Below are positions 33,071-42,455 of a DNA stretch of 64,000 bases, one piece after another. A program made the translations under genes and the position numbers. Origin of the DNA: Desulfuromonadaceae bacterium (GTDB lineage: Bacteria > Desulfobacterota > Desulfuromonadia > Geobacterales > Pseudopelobacteraceae); NCBI GenBank assembly GCA_028687585.1, contig JAQTZV010000003.1, positions 225,001 to 289,000 on the forward strand, in the 5' to 3' direction. Every line of letters begins with the position of its first letter. The stretch's first letter is position 1. The notes beneath the pieces were generated by a model. It had not been told where the DNA came from. It made no database searches and saw nothing but the letters and a program-made list of their open reading frames with translations.

Positions 33071-33898
33071 CTATCTTCTCTTGTTTAACAGAAGCCGTTT
33101 TGCCAAGGTTGATATAACCGATGCGATATTTTTACTTTTAGCAAAAAATGCCAGATCTTTTACATCCATGGTGTTCAGATATCGGGTGGCATGCTGAACC
33201 GGCGTCCGGTTGTTCTCGATCAGGGCTTTTCTGATCTTGTAGCTTTTAACCCATTCTTTATTGGCACAAATCAGCCGCATGATCTCATCATTCTGGATGC
33301 CCGATTTAACAAGCGTCAAAATTTCCGCCTCAGTAATGCGAGGATTTTTTATGACGCTTCCTGACACCAGTTTGTTTGAGTCCTTGACAAGAATGGAGCG
33401 CCACTCTTTATCGCCGGAAAGTGCCATTTTAATTTTTTCGCCTATCCCCATCAACTGAGCCGTTTTAAATTTACTGAGAAACTGTTCGTCTTCCTCATTT
33501 ATTTTATCCTGATCCTCAGACTCAGTATCCGGATCCAAGTCATCGTACGGTGTCTCAACCGTATCATCCTCCGGTAGTGTGGAATCTTCAGAATCCGGGG
33601 ATGGGTCGGGATAATTGTGACAGAGGGTACGTAGAGCGTTGAGCATGAGCGGATGTGGATTCGGTGACTCGACAAACGTTGAAATTATCTCCTTCGGCAC
33701 GCTTTTCAGACAGTCGAGCGCTGCCGATTTAACTGCCGGTTCGACATCTTTCGACAGACAGAACAAAAGCATCAGTCGATCGGTTGCCGCCATGCTCTCC
33801 GCTGCAGCGCAACCGGCAAGCCTGACCTCCGGAGGTGTTCCCGACCGGACGTATACCGCCACGGTCGGGGATATGGTTAATGTGACTTTTTCTGACAT
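33071..33898 (-). CDS. Conserved hypothetical protein with HEAT-like helical repeats
   Basis: A 275-residue protein I cannot assign. Residues 1-95 look like HEAT-type helices (LAGCAAAESMAATDRLMLLF, VEPAVKSAALDCLKSVPKEI). Residues 100-140 are a very acidic linker. The C-terminal half (LMGIGEKIKMALSGDKEWRS, ILVKDSNKLVSGSVIKNPRI, NKEWVKSYKIRKALIENNRT) is the well-conserved part, which I recall from other deltaproteobacteria next to GTPase-like genes. It ends 14 bases before the MglA-like gene and begins 8 bases after the SPOR gene, so the three probably act together. The ATG at 33898 lacks a strong ribosome site. Confidence 0.7.
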   Translation of the reverse strand: MSEKVTLTISPTVAVYVRSGTPPEVRLAGCAAAESMAATDRLMLLFCLSKDVEPAVKSAALDCLKSVPKEIISTFVESPNPHPLMLNALRTLCHNYPDPSPDSEDSTLPEDDTVETPYDDLDPDTESEDQDKINEEDEQFLSKFKTAQLMGIGEKIKMALSGDKEWRSILVKDSNKLVSGSVIKNPRITEAEILTLVKSGIQNDEIMRLICANKEWVKSYKIRKALIENNRTPVQHATRYLNTMDVKDLAFFAKSKNIASVISTLAKRLLLNKRR

Positions 33899-33906
33899 TT
33901 GATTGT

Positions 33907-34980
33907 TTATGGCTGAGAAAGCACTGCTTTTATGCCGGCACTTTTTAATTTGCTACGGGCAGCATCGGCAGCTTGTCTGCTGGTAAACGGGCCAACCGAA
34001 AGAGTCTGGGAAGGTATCGCAATATCTATCTGTTTGAGTGTTGTCATAACGCCGGCTGCCTTTAGGCGCTCTTTTTCCGAGTTTGCTGCGCCACTTTGGA
34101 GGTAGGAACCGGCATATACAATAAATTTTCCACCCTGTTCAATAACGAACGCATCTGACGTTAGTCGTTTCAGTTTTTCCAGCGTTGACAGTGCAGAAGC
34201 CCGATCATTGAAATCAGATACGAGCAGACGATTCATAGTCGTTTTTTTGCGTGCGCCAGGTTTGACAATCGGTTCAAACCCTGACTTCCGTACCCGGCCC
34301 ATATCGGCTGACAGAGCCTCTTCCAACACGTAATCGCCGATGAAGATCGACAATGCCCCTGTCGTCGCAGGTTTTGTACTTACTGCAATTTTGGTTTTAG
34401 ATGTATCGTTTGCTGCCGGTTTTTTCACCGCCTCTTTCGCGTGAGCAGCTTTTGAATCAGCTTCTGCAGATTTTTTTGTTTCGGCCTTTGCTGCGGCAGT
34501 GGCCGTTTTTTTGTCGGCAGGTACAACCGGTAATAGTTTCTTCTCCGCCGGTTTTTCGACGGCGATATGTTTGATTTCCTCCTTTTGTTTTGGCACCGGA
34601 GGCGTCGGAGGCGCTTTGACGACCGGTGCAGCGGCCGGTTTGGCTGCTGCAGGAGGTGTGACAGCCTGTTTCACCGCAGGGACGGCCGGGACAGGAACAA
34701 TTGCTTTGGGAGCCTCAGTCGTGGCAACTGATGTCCCTTTCGGTTTTGCGACTTCACCATCGCGAGGCGGCAGCGGCATTTTGACAATCTGCGGTGCGGA
34801 CGCGGGAGCTCCGGCCGTTTTTTGTACTTCCTGAGGCTTGATCAATCCCGTAAAAAAGTAGACATACGTAAAGCCTCCGAGCAGTATCACCAGAAGGAGT
34901 ACGAGTGCTCCCTGATTCTTTTTCTCATCCGGCGCTTCCTGCTGAGAATCACCTGAATCTTTGCTGAATTTAATGTCCAT
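33907..34980 (-). CDS. SPOR-domain membrane protein
   Basis: A 357-residue bitopic protein: cytoplasmic N-terminus, a transmembrane helix at about residues 25-44 (GALVLLLVILLGGFTYVYFF), a long Pro/Ala/Lys-rich periplasmic linker to about 215, and two SPOR-like segments (FIGDYVLEEALSADMGRVRK, and FIVYAGSYLQSGAANSEKER followed by TLSVGPFTSRQAADAARSK). SPOR domains bind glycan strands without stem peptides at the division site. TTGGAGGACTTTC precedes the ATG. First gene of the operon with the unknown protein and the MglA-like protein, about 114 bases after fusA2. Confidence 0.86.
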   Translation of the reverse strand: MDIKFSKDSGDSQQEAPDEKKNQGALVLLLVILLGGFTYVYFFTGLIKPQEVQKTAGAPASAPQIVKMPLPPRDGEVAKPKGTSVATTEAPKAIVPVPAVPAVKQAVTPPAAAKPAAAPVVKAPPTPPVPKQKEEIKHIAVEKPAEKKLLPVVPADKKTATAAAKAETKKSAEADSKAAHAKEAVKKPAANDTSKTKIAVSTKPATTGALSIFIGDYVLEEALSADMGRVRKSGFEPIVKPGARKKTTMNRLLVSDFNDRASALSTLEKLKRLTSDAFVIEQGGKFIVYAGSYLQSGAANSEKERLKAAGVMTTLKQIDIAIPSQTLSVGPFTSRQAADAARSKLKSAGIKAVLSQP

Positions 34981-35094
34981 GAAAGTCCTCCAAGACCGTT
35001 TAACCCTTATAAACAGGATACGTGCGTTAACGAAGTCCTTTTTCGCCAGAAAAGCGCAGAAAATAACTTCTCACTTACTAATGATGGGATGTGC

Positions 35095-37176
35095 TTACTT
35101 CTTTTCCGCCAGTGATTCTGTCACAATCTTCTGGGAAAGGTGAGAAGGCACCTCTTCATAATGAGAAAACTCCATACTGAACATTCCCCGATCGCTGGTC
35201 ATGGATTTAAGATCGTTTGAATACGCGAGAACTTCAGACATTGGAACAATCGAACGAATAATCTGTGAATTCGCTTTCGGCTCTACACCGACAACCTTAC
35301 CGCGTCGGGAGTTGAGATCGCCTATAACGTCACCCATGTTTTCGTCAGGAACGGTGATTTTCATGTTCACGATCGGTTCAAGCAGGACAGGTTTGCACTG
35401 TTCCATCGCTTTTTTGAATGCCATCGAACCGGCTACCTTGAATGCCATTTCTGAAGAGTCAACGGTGTGAAAAGATCCGTCGTAGAGGGCAACTCTAAAA
35501 TCGACAACCGGATAGCCAGCGAGAAAACCTTCTAAGCTGGCTTCCTGAATCCCTTTGTCAACGGCCGGTATATACTGGCGTGGGATGACTCCGCCGACAA
35601 CCTTGTCGTCAAAAACATACCCCTCACCACGCCCGGTCGGGGACATTTCAATCCAGCAATCACCGTACTGGCCGCGTCCGCCCGACTGTTTTTTGTATTT
35701 CCCCTGCACCTTGGCTGTGCCGCGGATCGTCTCAAAGTAGGGCACCTTCGGTGTTTTAAGGAGAACCTCGACGCCAAACTTGCGCTTCATCTTTTCTACT
35801 ATTACTTCCAGATGAACCTGACCCATGCCGGAAATAATAAATTCTTTTGTCAGGGTGTCACGATGCGACTCAAGAGTCGGTTCTTCTTCGATCATACGGT
35901 GCAGCGCATTGTGAATCTTGTCTTCGTCCGCTTTTGTCTTGGGCTCTATTGCATATGAGATTACCGGTAACAACTGTTTTGCCGGTTCAAAGATGATCGG
36001 TTTGGCAGGATCACACAGTGTATCGCCGGTAACTGTTTCCTTGAGTTTGGCTACGGCAACGATGTCACCCGCAACCGCCTGTTTGATAGGGTGCTGTTTT
36101 TTCCCCTCCAGCTCGTAAATCTGGCCGATGCGCTCTTCAACTCCTTTTGTCGAGTTGAATATTGTGGTGTCAGAGTTGAGCACACCGGAGTATACCCGGA
36201 AAATTGTGATCTTGCCGGTATACGGGTCGGAAGTCGTCTTAAAAACCAGCGCAGAAAATGGTTCCTTCTCATCAGGAGCGCGTTCGATAATCTCCTCTGT
36301 TTTTGGGTGGATACCGACCGCCTTCGTGCGATCAAGCGGGGAGGGGAGGTAGGCGCAGATAGCGTCCAGCAGATGGGCGACGCCGATGTTTGACGTTGCC
36401 GCACCGCAGAGCACAGGGGTAAAGGTGTTGCGCATCGTGCCGACACGCAAGCCGTCTATGATCTCATCAACAGTAAGGTCGCCATTTTCGAGATATTTTT
36501 CCGTGAGGGCATCGTATGCCTCGGCAACGACCTCAATCATCTGCTCGCGTAGACGCGCCGCTTCTTCTGCATACTCCGCAGGGATAGCTCCTTCATTATA
36601 TTTTCCTGACCCGTCTTTGGCATAAAAGCAGGCTTTCATTGATATGAGATCAATAATTCCTTCAAAGGCGGCCTCGACCCCAATCGGCATCTGAATAGCA
36701 ACTCCGCGGGCTCCCAACATTTTTTCCATGTCATCAATTGCCCGGAGGAAGCTGGCACGCTCGCGGTCGAGTTTATTGACAAATGCGATGCGTGGGATTT
36801 CAAAGTCGTTGGCCCAGCCCCAGATTTCCTCAGTTTGCGCTTTGACTCCGGAAATGGCGGAAAGAATAATGACAGCACAGTCCAGGGTACGCATGCAGGC
36901 GCGGGTGTCAGCAATGAAGTTGCCGTAACCGGGGGTGTCGACGATATGAATGGAATGTCCCTGCCATTCGCAATGGTCAAGCGCTGACGTGATGGAGATT
37001 TTGCGCTTGATCTCTTCCGGCTCAAAATCCATCGTTGACGTGCCATCATCAACGCGACCGAGCCGGTCGATCATCCCGGAATCAAACAGGATTGCTTCTG
37101 AAAGTGATGTTTTGCCGGCGCCGCCGTGTGCGACGATGCCCAGGTTACGGATCTTGCTGGTCTCTAACTGTCCCAT
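35095..37176 (-). CDS. fusA2: Elongation factor G paralogue (EF-G II)
   Basis: A 693-residue translational GTPase of normal EF-G length. G1 reads AHGGAGKTSLSE in place of the usual AHIDAGKTT, G3 is VDTPGYGNF and G4 is NKLD (FVNKLDRERASF). Domains II to V are complete, including domain IV YGDCWIEMSPTGRGEGYVFD and V VVGVEPKANSQIIRSIVPMS. The changed P-loop and its distance from the str operon mark it as the second EF-G found in Geobacter and many others, probably a recycling or stress form. The tuf gene of the window's right end belongs to the standard ribosomal cluster. Confidence 0.93.
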   Translation of the reverse strand: MGQLETSKIRNLGIVAHGGAGKTSLSEAILFDSGMIDRLGRVDDGTSTMDFEPEEIKRKISITSALDHCEWQGHSIHIVDTPGYGNFIADTRACMRTLDCAVIILSAISGVKAQTEEIWGWANDFEIPRIAFVNKLDRERASFLRAIDDMEKMLGARGVAIQMPIGVEAAFEGIIDLISMKACFYAKDGSGKYNEGAIPAEYAEEAARLREQMIEVVAEAYDALTEKYLENGDLTVDEIIDGLRVGTMRNTFTPVLCGAATSNIGVAHLLDAICAYLPSPLDRTKAVGIHPKTEEIIERAPDEKEPFSALVFKTTSDPYTGKITIFRVYSGVLNSDTTIFNSTKGVEERIGQIYELEGKKQHPIKQAVAGDIVAVAKLKETVTGDTLCDPAKPIIFEPAKQLLPVISYAIEPKTKADEDKIHNALHRMIEEEPTLESHRDTLTKEFIISGMGQVHLEVIVEKMKRKFGVEVLLKTPKVPYFETIRGTAKVQGKYKKQSGGRGQYGDCWIEMSPTGRGEGYVFDDKVVGGVIPRQYIPAVDKGIQEASLEGFLAGYPVVDFRVALYDGSFHTVDSSEMAFKVAGSMAFKKAMEQCKPVLLEPIVNMKITVPDENMGDVIGDLNSRRGKVVGVEPKANSQIIRSIVPMSEVLAYSNDLKSMTSDRGMFSMEFSHYEEVPSHLSQKIVTESLAEKK

Positions 37177-37257
37177 AGAACTGCCTCCTTGCCTGCAATA
37201 TGGATTTCACTGTCTGCTCAACGTCATACTCTCAAAATGAGTAGCTTGTAACACCGA

Positions 37258-38022
37258 TCAGCGGTTTCGTTCATACAATATGCGTAAACCTTCAAGCGTC
37301 AGATTCTCATCAACTTCGTCAATCGTCTTTGACTCAGGAGCGATTAAACAAGCGAGGCCACCGGTGGCAATTACCCGGAACGCTTCGTGTGATTCTGCCT
37401 TGATATGCTCGACAATACCATCAACCAAACCGACGTAGCCGAAAAAAATTCCCGCTTGCATCGAGTTGACGGTGTTCTTTGCGATGACATGAGGAGGTTT
37501 AATGATATCTATTCTCGGCAGTTTACTGGCCCGCTGAAAGAGTGCTTCCACCGAAATGGCAAGGCCGGGAGCTATTGCACCGCCGCAGTATTCGCCTTTT
37601 CCATTAACGTAATCAAAGGTTGTCGCTGTTCCGAAGTCAACAATCACCAGGGGGCACTTGTGCTTTTCAAAGCCGGCGACAGCATTGACAATCCGGTCGG
37701 CTCCAACTTCACCAGGGTTATCGTAGTGGATCAGCATCCCCGTTTTGATTCCGGGGCCGACGACAAAGGGTGTCAGATTGAAAAAGTCTCGGGAAATAGC
37801 CTCCATCACGCCGGTCAAAGGGGGAACGACCGAGGATATGATAGAAGCTTTGACCTTGGAAAATTCGAGGCCTGCCTGATCAAACAGACTGTGGAGAAGA
37901 ACCGCGTATTCGTCAGAGGTGCGGGACTTGTCGGTCGAAAGTCGCCAACTGCGGAGCAGTGGCACCCCGTCATACGCACCAAGGACTATGTTACTGTTGC
38001 CGACGTCAATAACAAGAAGCAT
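37258..38022 (-). CDS. coaX: Type III pantothenate kinase
   Basis: A 254-residue ASKHA-fold kinase for the first step of CoA synthesis. Motifs: [19 protein letters not shown] (phosphate loop), [39 protein letters not shown] and [20 protein letters not shown]. Adjacent upstream is birA with zero spacing, a pairing common in Geobacter and Clostridium. Confidence 0.96.
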   Translation of the reverse strand: MLLVIDVGNSNIVLGAYDGVPLLRSWRLSTDKSRTSDEYAVLLHSLFDQAGLEFSKVKASIISSVVPPLTGVMEAISRDFFNLTPFVVGPGIKTGMLIHYDNPGEVGADRIVNAVAGFEKHKCPLVIVDFGTATTFDYVNGKGEYCGGAIAPGLAISVEALFQRASKLPRIDIIKPPHVIAKNTVNSMQAGIFFGYVGLVDGIVEHIKAESHEAFRVIATGGLACLIAPESKTIDEVDENLTLEGLRILYERNR

Positions 38023-39000
38023 TTAGATTACCCTCACATCTCCACAGGTGATACGGTGCTGTACCTCATCGTCGGATCTGAGCAGCAGCGCCCCATCCGC
38101 ATCAATGCCGATAAACAAGCCGCCGGTACATTCGGTGCCGGAATCGCTGACTATGACCTGTCGCCCGTTAGCATTGCAGCGACGCTGCCACTCTTCGCGA
38201 ACCGGCCCGAATCCGTGTGTCAGAAAATCTGTGTACAGTCGGTCCAGTTCGTTAAGCATGGTGCTGGCAAAACGTGGCCGATCAACTTCTGTACCGGATT
38301 CAAGAAGCAGAGACGTGGCCGGATGGCGCAGGTCGTCAGGAAACTGTCCGGCGGTCATATTCAGGTTTACGCCGATGCCAAGAATAACAAAATTGATGCC
38401 GTCCGTTTCCGCACTCATTTCATTCAGCAGACCAGCCACTTTCTTTCCGGAGATCAGAAGATCGTTGGGCCATTTTATCTCAGGTATCAGGTTTGTTGTC
38501 AGTTCAATCGCACGGGCAACTGCCACTGCAGAGAGAAAGGTCAGTTGCGGAGCTTCATGCGGCATGATTGCGGGGCGTAAGACAACTGAACAGTAGAGAT
38601 TGACCCCGGCAGGTGAAGACCATATTCTGCCGCGCCGGCCCTTTCCGCCGGACTGGCCGTCAGTCAGAACCACCGTCCCCTCTACAGCTCCGTTTTCTGC
38701 AAGCCGAAAAGCGTCGGAGTTGGTTGAAGTGGTTAGTTTAAAAAACTCAAGATGACGGCCGATTGTTGTGCTGTTCAACTGAGCAGCTACTTCGTGCGGA
38801 TTGATAACATCAGGTGAGGAGATGAGGCGATAGCCTCGTGATGGCACAGCCTCAATACAATAACCGCTATTTCTCAATGCGGAAATATGTTTCCAGATGG
38901 CGGTCCGCGATACCCCAAGTTCTCTGCTTAGAAGTTCGCCAGATATATAGCCCGCTTCTGTGCGGAACAGGCGCAATATTGTGCCGACTTTGGGGTGCAT
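38023..39000 (-). CDS. birA: Bifunctional biotin protein ligase / biotin operon repressor
   Basis: A 325-residue protein. The N-terminal winged helix (LSRELGVSRTAIWKHISALR) binds DNA, the catalytic core has the biotin/ATP loop GGKGRRGRIWSSPAG, then KWPNDLLISGKKVAGLLNEM, and a C-terminal SH3-like domain (TECTGGLFIGIDADGALLL). It biotinylates the carboxyl carrier protein and can repress biotin synthesis genes. GAGGTAACCAG precedes the ATG. Coupled with coaX and 38 bases from nadC. Confidence 0.96.
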   Translation of the reverse strand: MHPKVGTILRLFRTEAGYISGELLSRELGVSRTAIWKHISALRNSGYCIEAVPSRGYRLISSPDVINPHEVAAQLNSTTIGRHLEFFKLTTSTNSDAFRLAENGAVEGTVVLTDGQSGGKGRRGRIWSSPAGVNLYCSVVLRPAIMPHEAPQLTFLSAVAVARAIELTTNLIPEIKWPNDLLISGKKVAGLLNEMSAETDGINFVILGIGVNLNMTAGQFPDDLRHPATSLLLESGTEVDRPRFASTMLNELDRLYTDFLTHGFGPVREEWQRRCNANGRQVIVSDSGTECTGGLFIGIDADGALLLRSDDEVQHRITCGDVRVI

Positions 39001-39037
39001 CTGGTTACCTCGGTAGATGTGTGGAACTGTTGTGCAT

Positions 39038-39862
39038 CTAGTCGAGAAGCATTGAGATATCCATTGCCCGTGGCGAATGTGTCAATGCCCCTACAGAAAT
39101 AATATCTACTCCGGTCTCTGCTATTGCACGTACACGCTCAAGGTTAACACCACCTGATGCCTCTACCTGAGCCCGTCCGTCGATGGTGACAACGGCGACC
39201 CGCATGTCATCAAGGCTCATGTTATCAAGCATTATGATGTCGGCTCCGGCCGTGAGTGCCTCATTAACCTGTGCGAGAGTCTCAGTCTCTATTTCTATTT
39301 TCAACGTGTGCGGAATGTAGACACGGGCACGGCGGATCGCTTCGGTAATGCTGCCGGCTGCTACAATATGGTTTTCTTTGATAAGAACGCCGTCATAAAG
39401 CCCGGTGCGGTGATTAATGCCCCCTCCGATCCGTACTGCGTACTTTTCAAGCTGTCGGAGTCCTGGTGTCGTTTTACGAGTGTCAACAATCCGGGCCTTT
39501 GTTCCGGAGACTGCCTCGACAAATCTGGCAGTCAGTGTCGCAATGCCGCACATCCTCTGCAGCAGGTTGAGTGCGACCCGCTCACCCATCAATAGATGTG
39601 CGGCTTCTCCATGGACTGTTGCCAATTGAGTTCCTGGTTCTGCTTTTTCGCCATCGTTCAGGCACGCTTTGAAGCAGATGGCAGGGTCAAGTATCGTGAA
39701 AACTCGAGCTGCGGTAGCGATGCCTGCCACAACCAGATTTTCTTTCGCAATCAACCTCGCCGAAGCGGGGCGCTCTCCCGGGACGACTGCCAGTGTGGTG
39801 ATGTCGCCGGTATGAATGTCTTCAAGAAGGGCCTGTTCAATCAGACGGTCAATCATTATCAT
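39038..39862 (-). CDS. nadC: Quinolinate phosphoribosyltransferase (nicotinate-nucleotide pyrophosphorylase)
   Basis: A 274-residue enzyme that makes nicotinate mononucleotide from quinolinate and PRPP in NAD synthesis. Family motifs: LLEDIHTGDITTLAVVPGE, ALNLLQRMCGIATLTARFVE, IVDTRKTTPGLRQLEKYAVR, GGGINHRTGLYDGVLIKENH, and VEASGGVNLERVRAIAETGV. The ATG at 39862 has AAGG eight bases upstream; an in-frame GTG at 39871 is less likely. Part of a coenzyme gene group with birA and coaX. Confidence 0.95.
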   Translation of the reverse strand: MIMIDRLIEQALLEDIHTGDITTLAVVPGERPASARLIAKENLVVAGIATAARVFTILDPAICFKACLNDGEKAEPGTQLATVHGEAAHLLMGERVALNLLQRMCGIATLTARFVEAVSGTKARIVDTRKTTPGLRQLEKYAVRIGGGINHRTGLYDGVLIKENHIVAAGSITEAIRRARVYIPHTLKIEIETETLAQVNEALTAGADIIMLDNMSLDDMRVAVVTIDGRAQVEASGGVNLERVRAIAETGVDIISVGALTHSPRAMDISMLLD

Positions 39863-39985
39863 TATTGTCACCTTGGCTCAAAGTATGATGATCTATATCA
39901 CAGCGAATGAAGCGTATCAACAGCTATGCGGTGTTGAGTCTGCCGTGAGTCCGGCTGTATGGAAGTGTTAAACGAACCGGGAGCA

Positions 39986-40831
39986 TCAATTGCTCAACAT
40001 TTCGAGGCTGAAATTTTTTACCTCTACCAGCTTGTCTTCAATTTGGTCGACGAGTTCAGTTAGCAGCTGTTCATTCAGTTTGAGTGTGTCCCAGGCAATC
40101 CCCTGGATTTTCGGAACGAAACTGTCGCCGCTATTGCCAAAACCGCTTGCCTTGATAAGTGCATCAGCTATATGGACGACTGCTGTTTTAATGCGATGGT
40201 TTTCTGATTTGACAACATCATGATGAAAGGCAATTGGCTCACTTAACTTATCCGGAAGAAACCAGCTCTTTGACAGCCAACCTCCGACTTCGGCATGGTC
40301 GGTGTCTATGATCTCAAGCTCGGCTTCCAACACATACATATTCCGTGTACGAACAAGTTCCAGAATTGCTTTCTCCGCGTCAGGGCATTTAAGACCGATT
40401 ATTATCTTGCCAATGTCATGCAGAAGCCCCGCTGTTGCAATCTCTTCGCACTCGGGCAATCCCAGTTTGTGGGCAATAAGATTGGCTGCCACACCAACGC
40501 CAAGAGAATGCTCCCATAAACCGATACTTTCCTTTTCCATGATCGCAAAAATTGAGGAGGAGAGTGCAAGACTCTTTACGACATTCACTCCCAGCAGGAT
40601 CATTGCATTTGTTATTGTTGAAACCCGATGGAAACCGTACGACGGGGAGTTTGCCAAGCGAAGGATACGTGCAGAAAGGACTTGGTCAGAAGAAACGATT
40701 CTGGCCATCTCCTGCACCGAAGATTTGTTGCTGACGGAGAGTGCATTCAGTTTATGGATGACGTTTGGGAGTGTCGGCAGCGTCTTGGTGTCCATGATGA
40801 TTTTTTTTAGATCACTCCGATTGTCGGTCAC
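39986..40831 (-). CDS. HDOD-domain protein
   Basis: A 281-residue protein: TLPTLPNVIHKLNALSVSNK, MARIVSSDQVLSARILRLAN (signature), GINVVKSLALSSSIFAIMEK-type helix (here LGVNVVKSLALSS), and LGLPECEEIATAGLLHDIGK with LEIIDTDHAEVGGWLSKSW. HDOD is a degenerate HD domain without phosphodiesterase metal site in most members, used in signalling. The GTG at 40831 has GGGAG six bases upstream. It overlaps the small upstream gene by 20 bases. Nearby signalling genes suggest motility or surface control, but no target is visible. Confidence 0.88.
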   Translation of the reverse strand: MTDNRSDLKKIIMDTKTLPTLPNVIHKLNALSVSNKSSVQEMARIVSSDQVLSARILRLANSPSYGFHRVSTITNAMILLGVNVVKSLALSSSIFAIMEKESIGLWEHSLGVGVAANLIAHKLGLPECEEIATAGLLHDIGKIIIGLKCPDAEKAILELVRTRNMYVLEAELEIIDTDHAEVGGWLSKSWFLPDKLSEPIAFHHDVVKSENHRIKTAVVHIADALIKASGFGNSGDSFVPKIQGIAWDTLKLNEQLLTELVDQIEDKLVEVKNFSLEMLSN

Positions 40832-41150
40832 AGTCGTCTCCCATCGATTTAGTCAAATACGCTCTGTAGACGCCATGCAGCATCATATTAAGCGGTTCCA
40901 GGAGGGTCTTGCTGAAACGACCATCAAGGTCGCGTTGCAGGTCGGCAATCGACCGCTCTCCTTCTTCCCGGACCGGGTGCCCTTCAACATAGACATTCTG
41001 CACATCCATGTGTCCAAAACGGACAATCAAGGAATCAGTCAATTCAGTGCCTTTTCCGCAAATTGGCATGCCTGCTTGAGATTCTTCGCGAAAAACATCC
41101 CGTGCGAGGATCATTCCAGCTTTTGCGAACAATAATGGAATATTCTGCAT
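40812..41150 (-). CDS. Small conserved hypothetical protein coupled to the HDOD gene
   Basis: A 112-residue soluble protein: LLFAKAGMILARDVFREESQ, GTELTDSLIVRFGHMDVQNV, then YVEGHPVREEGERSIADLQR. The N-terminal segment resembles the short beta-rich domain placed before HD-GYP phosphodiesterase domains (AGMxLARDV...GxxLTxxxIxRL), but the HD-GYP domain is absent. The overlap with the HDOD gene suggests a complex or that the pair is a split signalling protein. The start at ATG 41150 has AGGA seven bases upstream. Confidence 0.72.
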   Translation of the reverse strand: MQNIPLLFAKAGMILARDVFREESQAGMPICGKGTELTDSLIVRFGHMDVQNVYVEGHPVREEGERSIADLQRDLDGRFSKTLLEPLNMMLHGVYRAYLTKSMGDDCDRQSE

Positions 41151-41411
41151 AGACACATCCTGTTTGCGGTTACATAGATCATGAAGCGCAAAAATACTAC
41201 TCGAATGTGGGGGAATAAGTCAAACGATTACAAAATTCATATGTACTTCATGGTGAGTATAAGCTTTTGTTCACCAACACAATTTTAATTCAGGCATATA
41301 TTTTTGCCGCTTTTATTAAATATTACAATAGATCCGGAGTCCGGCTTAGGCTTTGTTTCATATCTATTGTTGTATTGCAGCATGTGTAAAGATTTGACAT
41401 GCCTTGCAAAT

Positions 41412-41439
41412 TGAATTAGTTTCTGCCTCGCTTATACAA
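41412..41439 (+). promoter_or_regulatory. Probable sigma-70 promoter of the cytochrome conduit operon
   Basis: TTGAAT (41412-41417) and TATACA (41434-41439) with a 16-base spacer lie 23 bases before the ATG at 41463. A second TTGACA at about 41394 has no good -10. The rest of the 300-base divergent gap (41151-41411) is A+T-rich; no riboswitch of the GEMM type could be recognised in it. Confidence 0.4.
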
Positions 41440-41462
41440 ATGAGTTGTTACAGGAGGCTTTG

Positions 41463-42428
41463 ATGTTCCTTCTCCCTAAGGGTAGTGCATTATTTGAAAA
41501 TCTGGCGGTTTCGAAGCTGAAGCTGCCGGATGTTTTATCGAAGCTGAATAATGGCTCTTTCACCGGATATGCAAGTTTTGTCTTTCAGTCCAGCACGGCA
41601 ATTCTGGTTTTTGAAGCCGGAAAACTTGTCAGCGTCATTGTTGAAGGTAAAAATGGCATGCGTGAATCCGGTTTTCAGGCACTCTCTTCTCTGGCTGAAT
41701 TAATGGTTACGACGGGAAGCGGGGCCCTGAATGTTTATAAGCTTTCAAAAGATCTCACCATGTGTATTCACGCCCTTCTGGAGGGAGAAACCCTCTGCAA
41801 AGCCCAGGATCTTAAGCTGATAGACATAAACGCCCTTCTTAAGAAAATTAAAGACGATCATATGAATGGCTGTCTGCGCATCTATACGGATGAACATTCG
41901 GCCATGATTTTTTATAAAGACGGCAATCCCCTCGGTTTTTTTCATGACGGTGCCAGTGATATTGAAACATCACCTGCTGAATCACAAAAAATTGCCGGTA
42001 CGCCTGGCGCAAAAATCGATCTGTTCTCAACAAAAAGTGCTGACGAACTGATGGGAACGAACCTTCTAGAATTCACAAACGTTCAAAAAATATGGGACAC
42101 CTGCGTAGCTCTTCACAAATCGGTGATCGATAAAACAAATACCGAACGCCAGGAGCGCGACAGAAAAGTTTTGTCGCAACAGCTTGCTGAATTGGAAGAG
42201 GCGGTTAAGTCGATAGTTGGCGAGTATGTTGGCAGGGTCGGTCGTGGTATTGTTGACAAGGAAATTTCGGAAAACGGTGGAAATTCGTGTCTGGTTGATG
42301 CTGATCGAGCGGAGAAGTTCATAAAAGGTGTGGAACGTGCCGCCAAGCTTCTGGTCAGTGGCACAAATATTAAGTTGATGATGGAAAAGCTTACGTCCAC
42401 AATTTCTCTTGCCAAATCAGAGTTTTAG
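41463..42428 (+). CDS. DUF4388/PATAN-like protein of unknown function
   Basis: A 321-residue cytoplasmic protein. Two similar alpha/beta segments are present: LPDVLSKLNNGSFTGYASFV...STAILVFEAGKLVSVIVEGK, and DINALLKKIKDDHMNGCLRI...HSAMIFYKDGNPLGFFHDGA, which fit DUF4388/PATAN-type modules. The C-terminal helix-rich tail (QQLAELEEAVKSIVGEYVGR) is new to me. Such modules occur in signalling proteins of deltaproteobacteria. AGGAGG precedes the ATG at 41463. It is 28 bases from the membrane protein gene and begins the cytochrome operon, so a regulatory or assembly role is possible. Confidence 0.7.
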   Translation: MFLLPKGSALFENLAVSKLKLPDVLSKLNNGSFTGYASFVFQSSTAILVFEAGKLVSVIVEGKNGMRESGFQALSSLAELMVTTGSGALNVYKLSKDLTMCIHALLEGETLCKAQDLKLIDINALLKKIKDDHMNGCLRIYTDEHSAMIFYKDGNPLGFFHDGASDIETSPAESQKIAGTPGAKIDLFSTKSADELMGTNLLEFTNVQKIWDTCVALHKSVIDKTNTERQERDRKVLSQQLAELEEAVKSIVGEYVGRVGRGIVDKEISENGGNSCLVDADRAEKFIKGVERAAKLLVSGTNIKLMMEKLTSTISLAKSEF

Positions 42429-42455
42429 TTTTAACGCTACGCATTGGAGGGTATA

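Noticed and set aside
37405..38580. A 391-codon plus-strand frame across coaX and birA
   Set aside because: Antisense to two clear coenzyme genes; low-complexity shadow sequence.
41151..41462. GEMM-type (c-di-GMP or cGAMP) riboswitch before the cytochrome operon
   Set aside because: Such switches precede cytochrome genes in Geobacter, but the conserved core and receptor sequences could not be found here.
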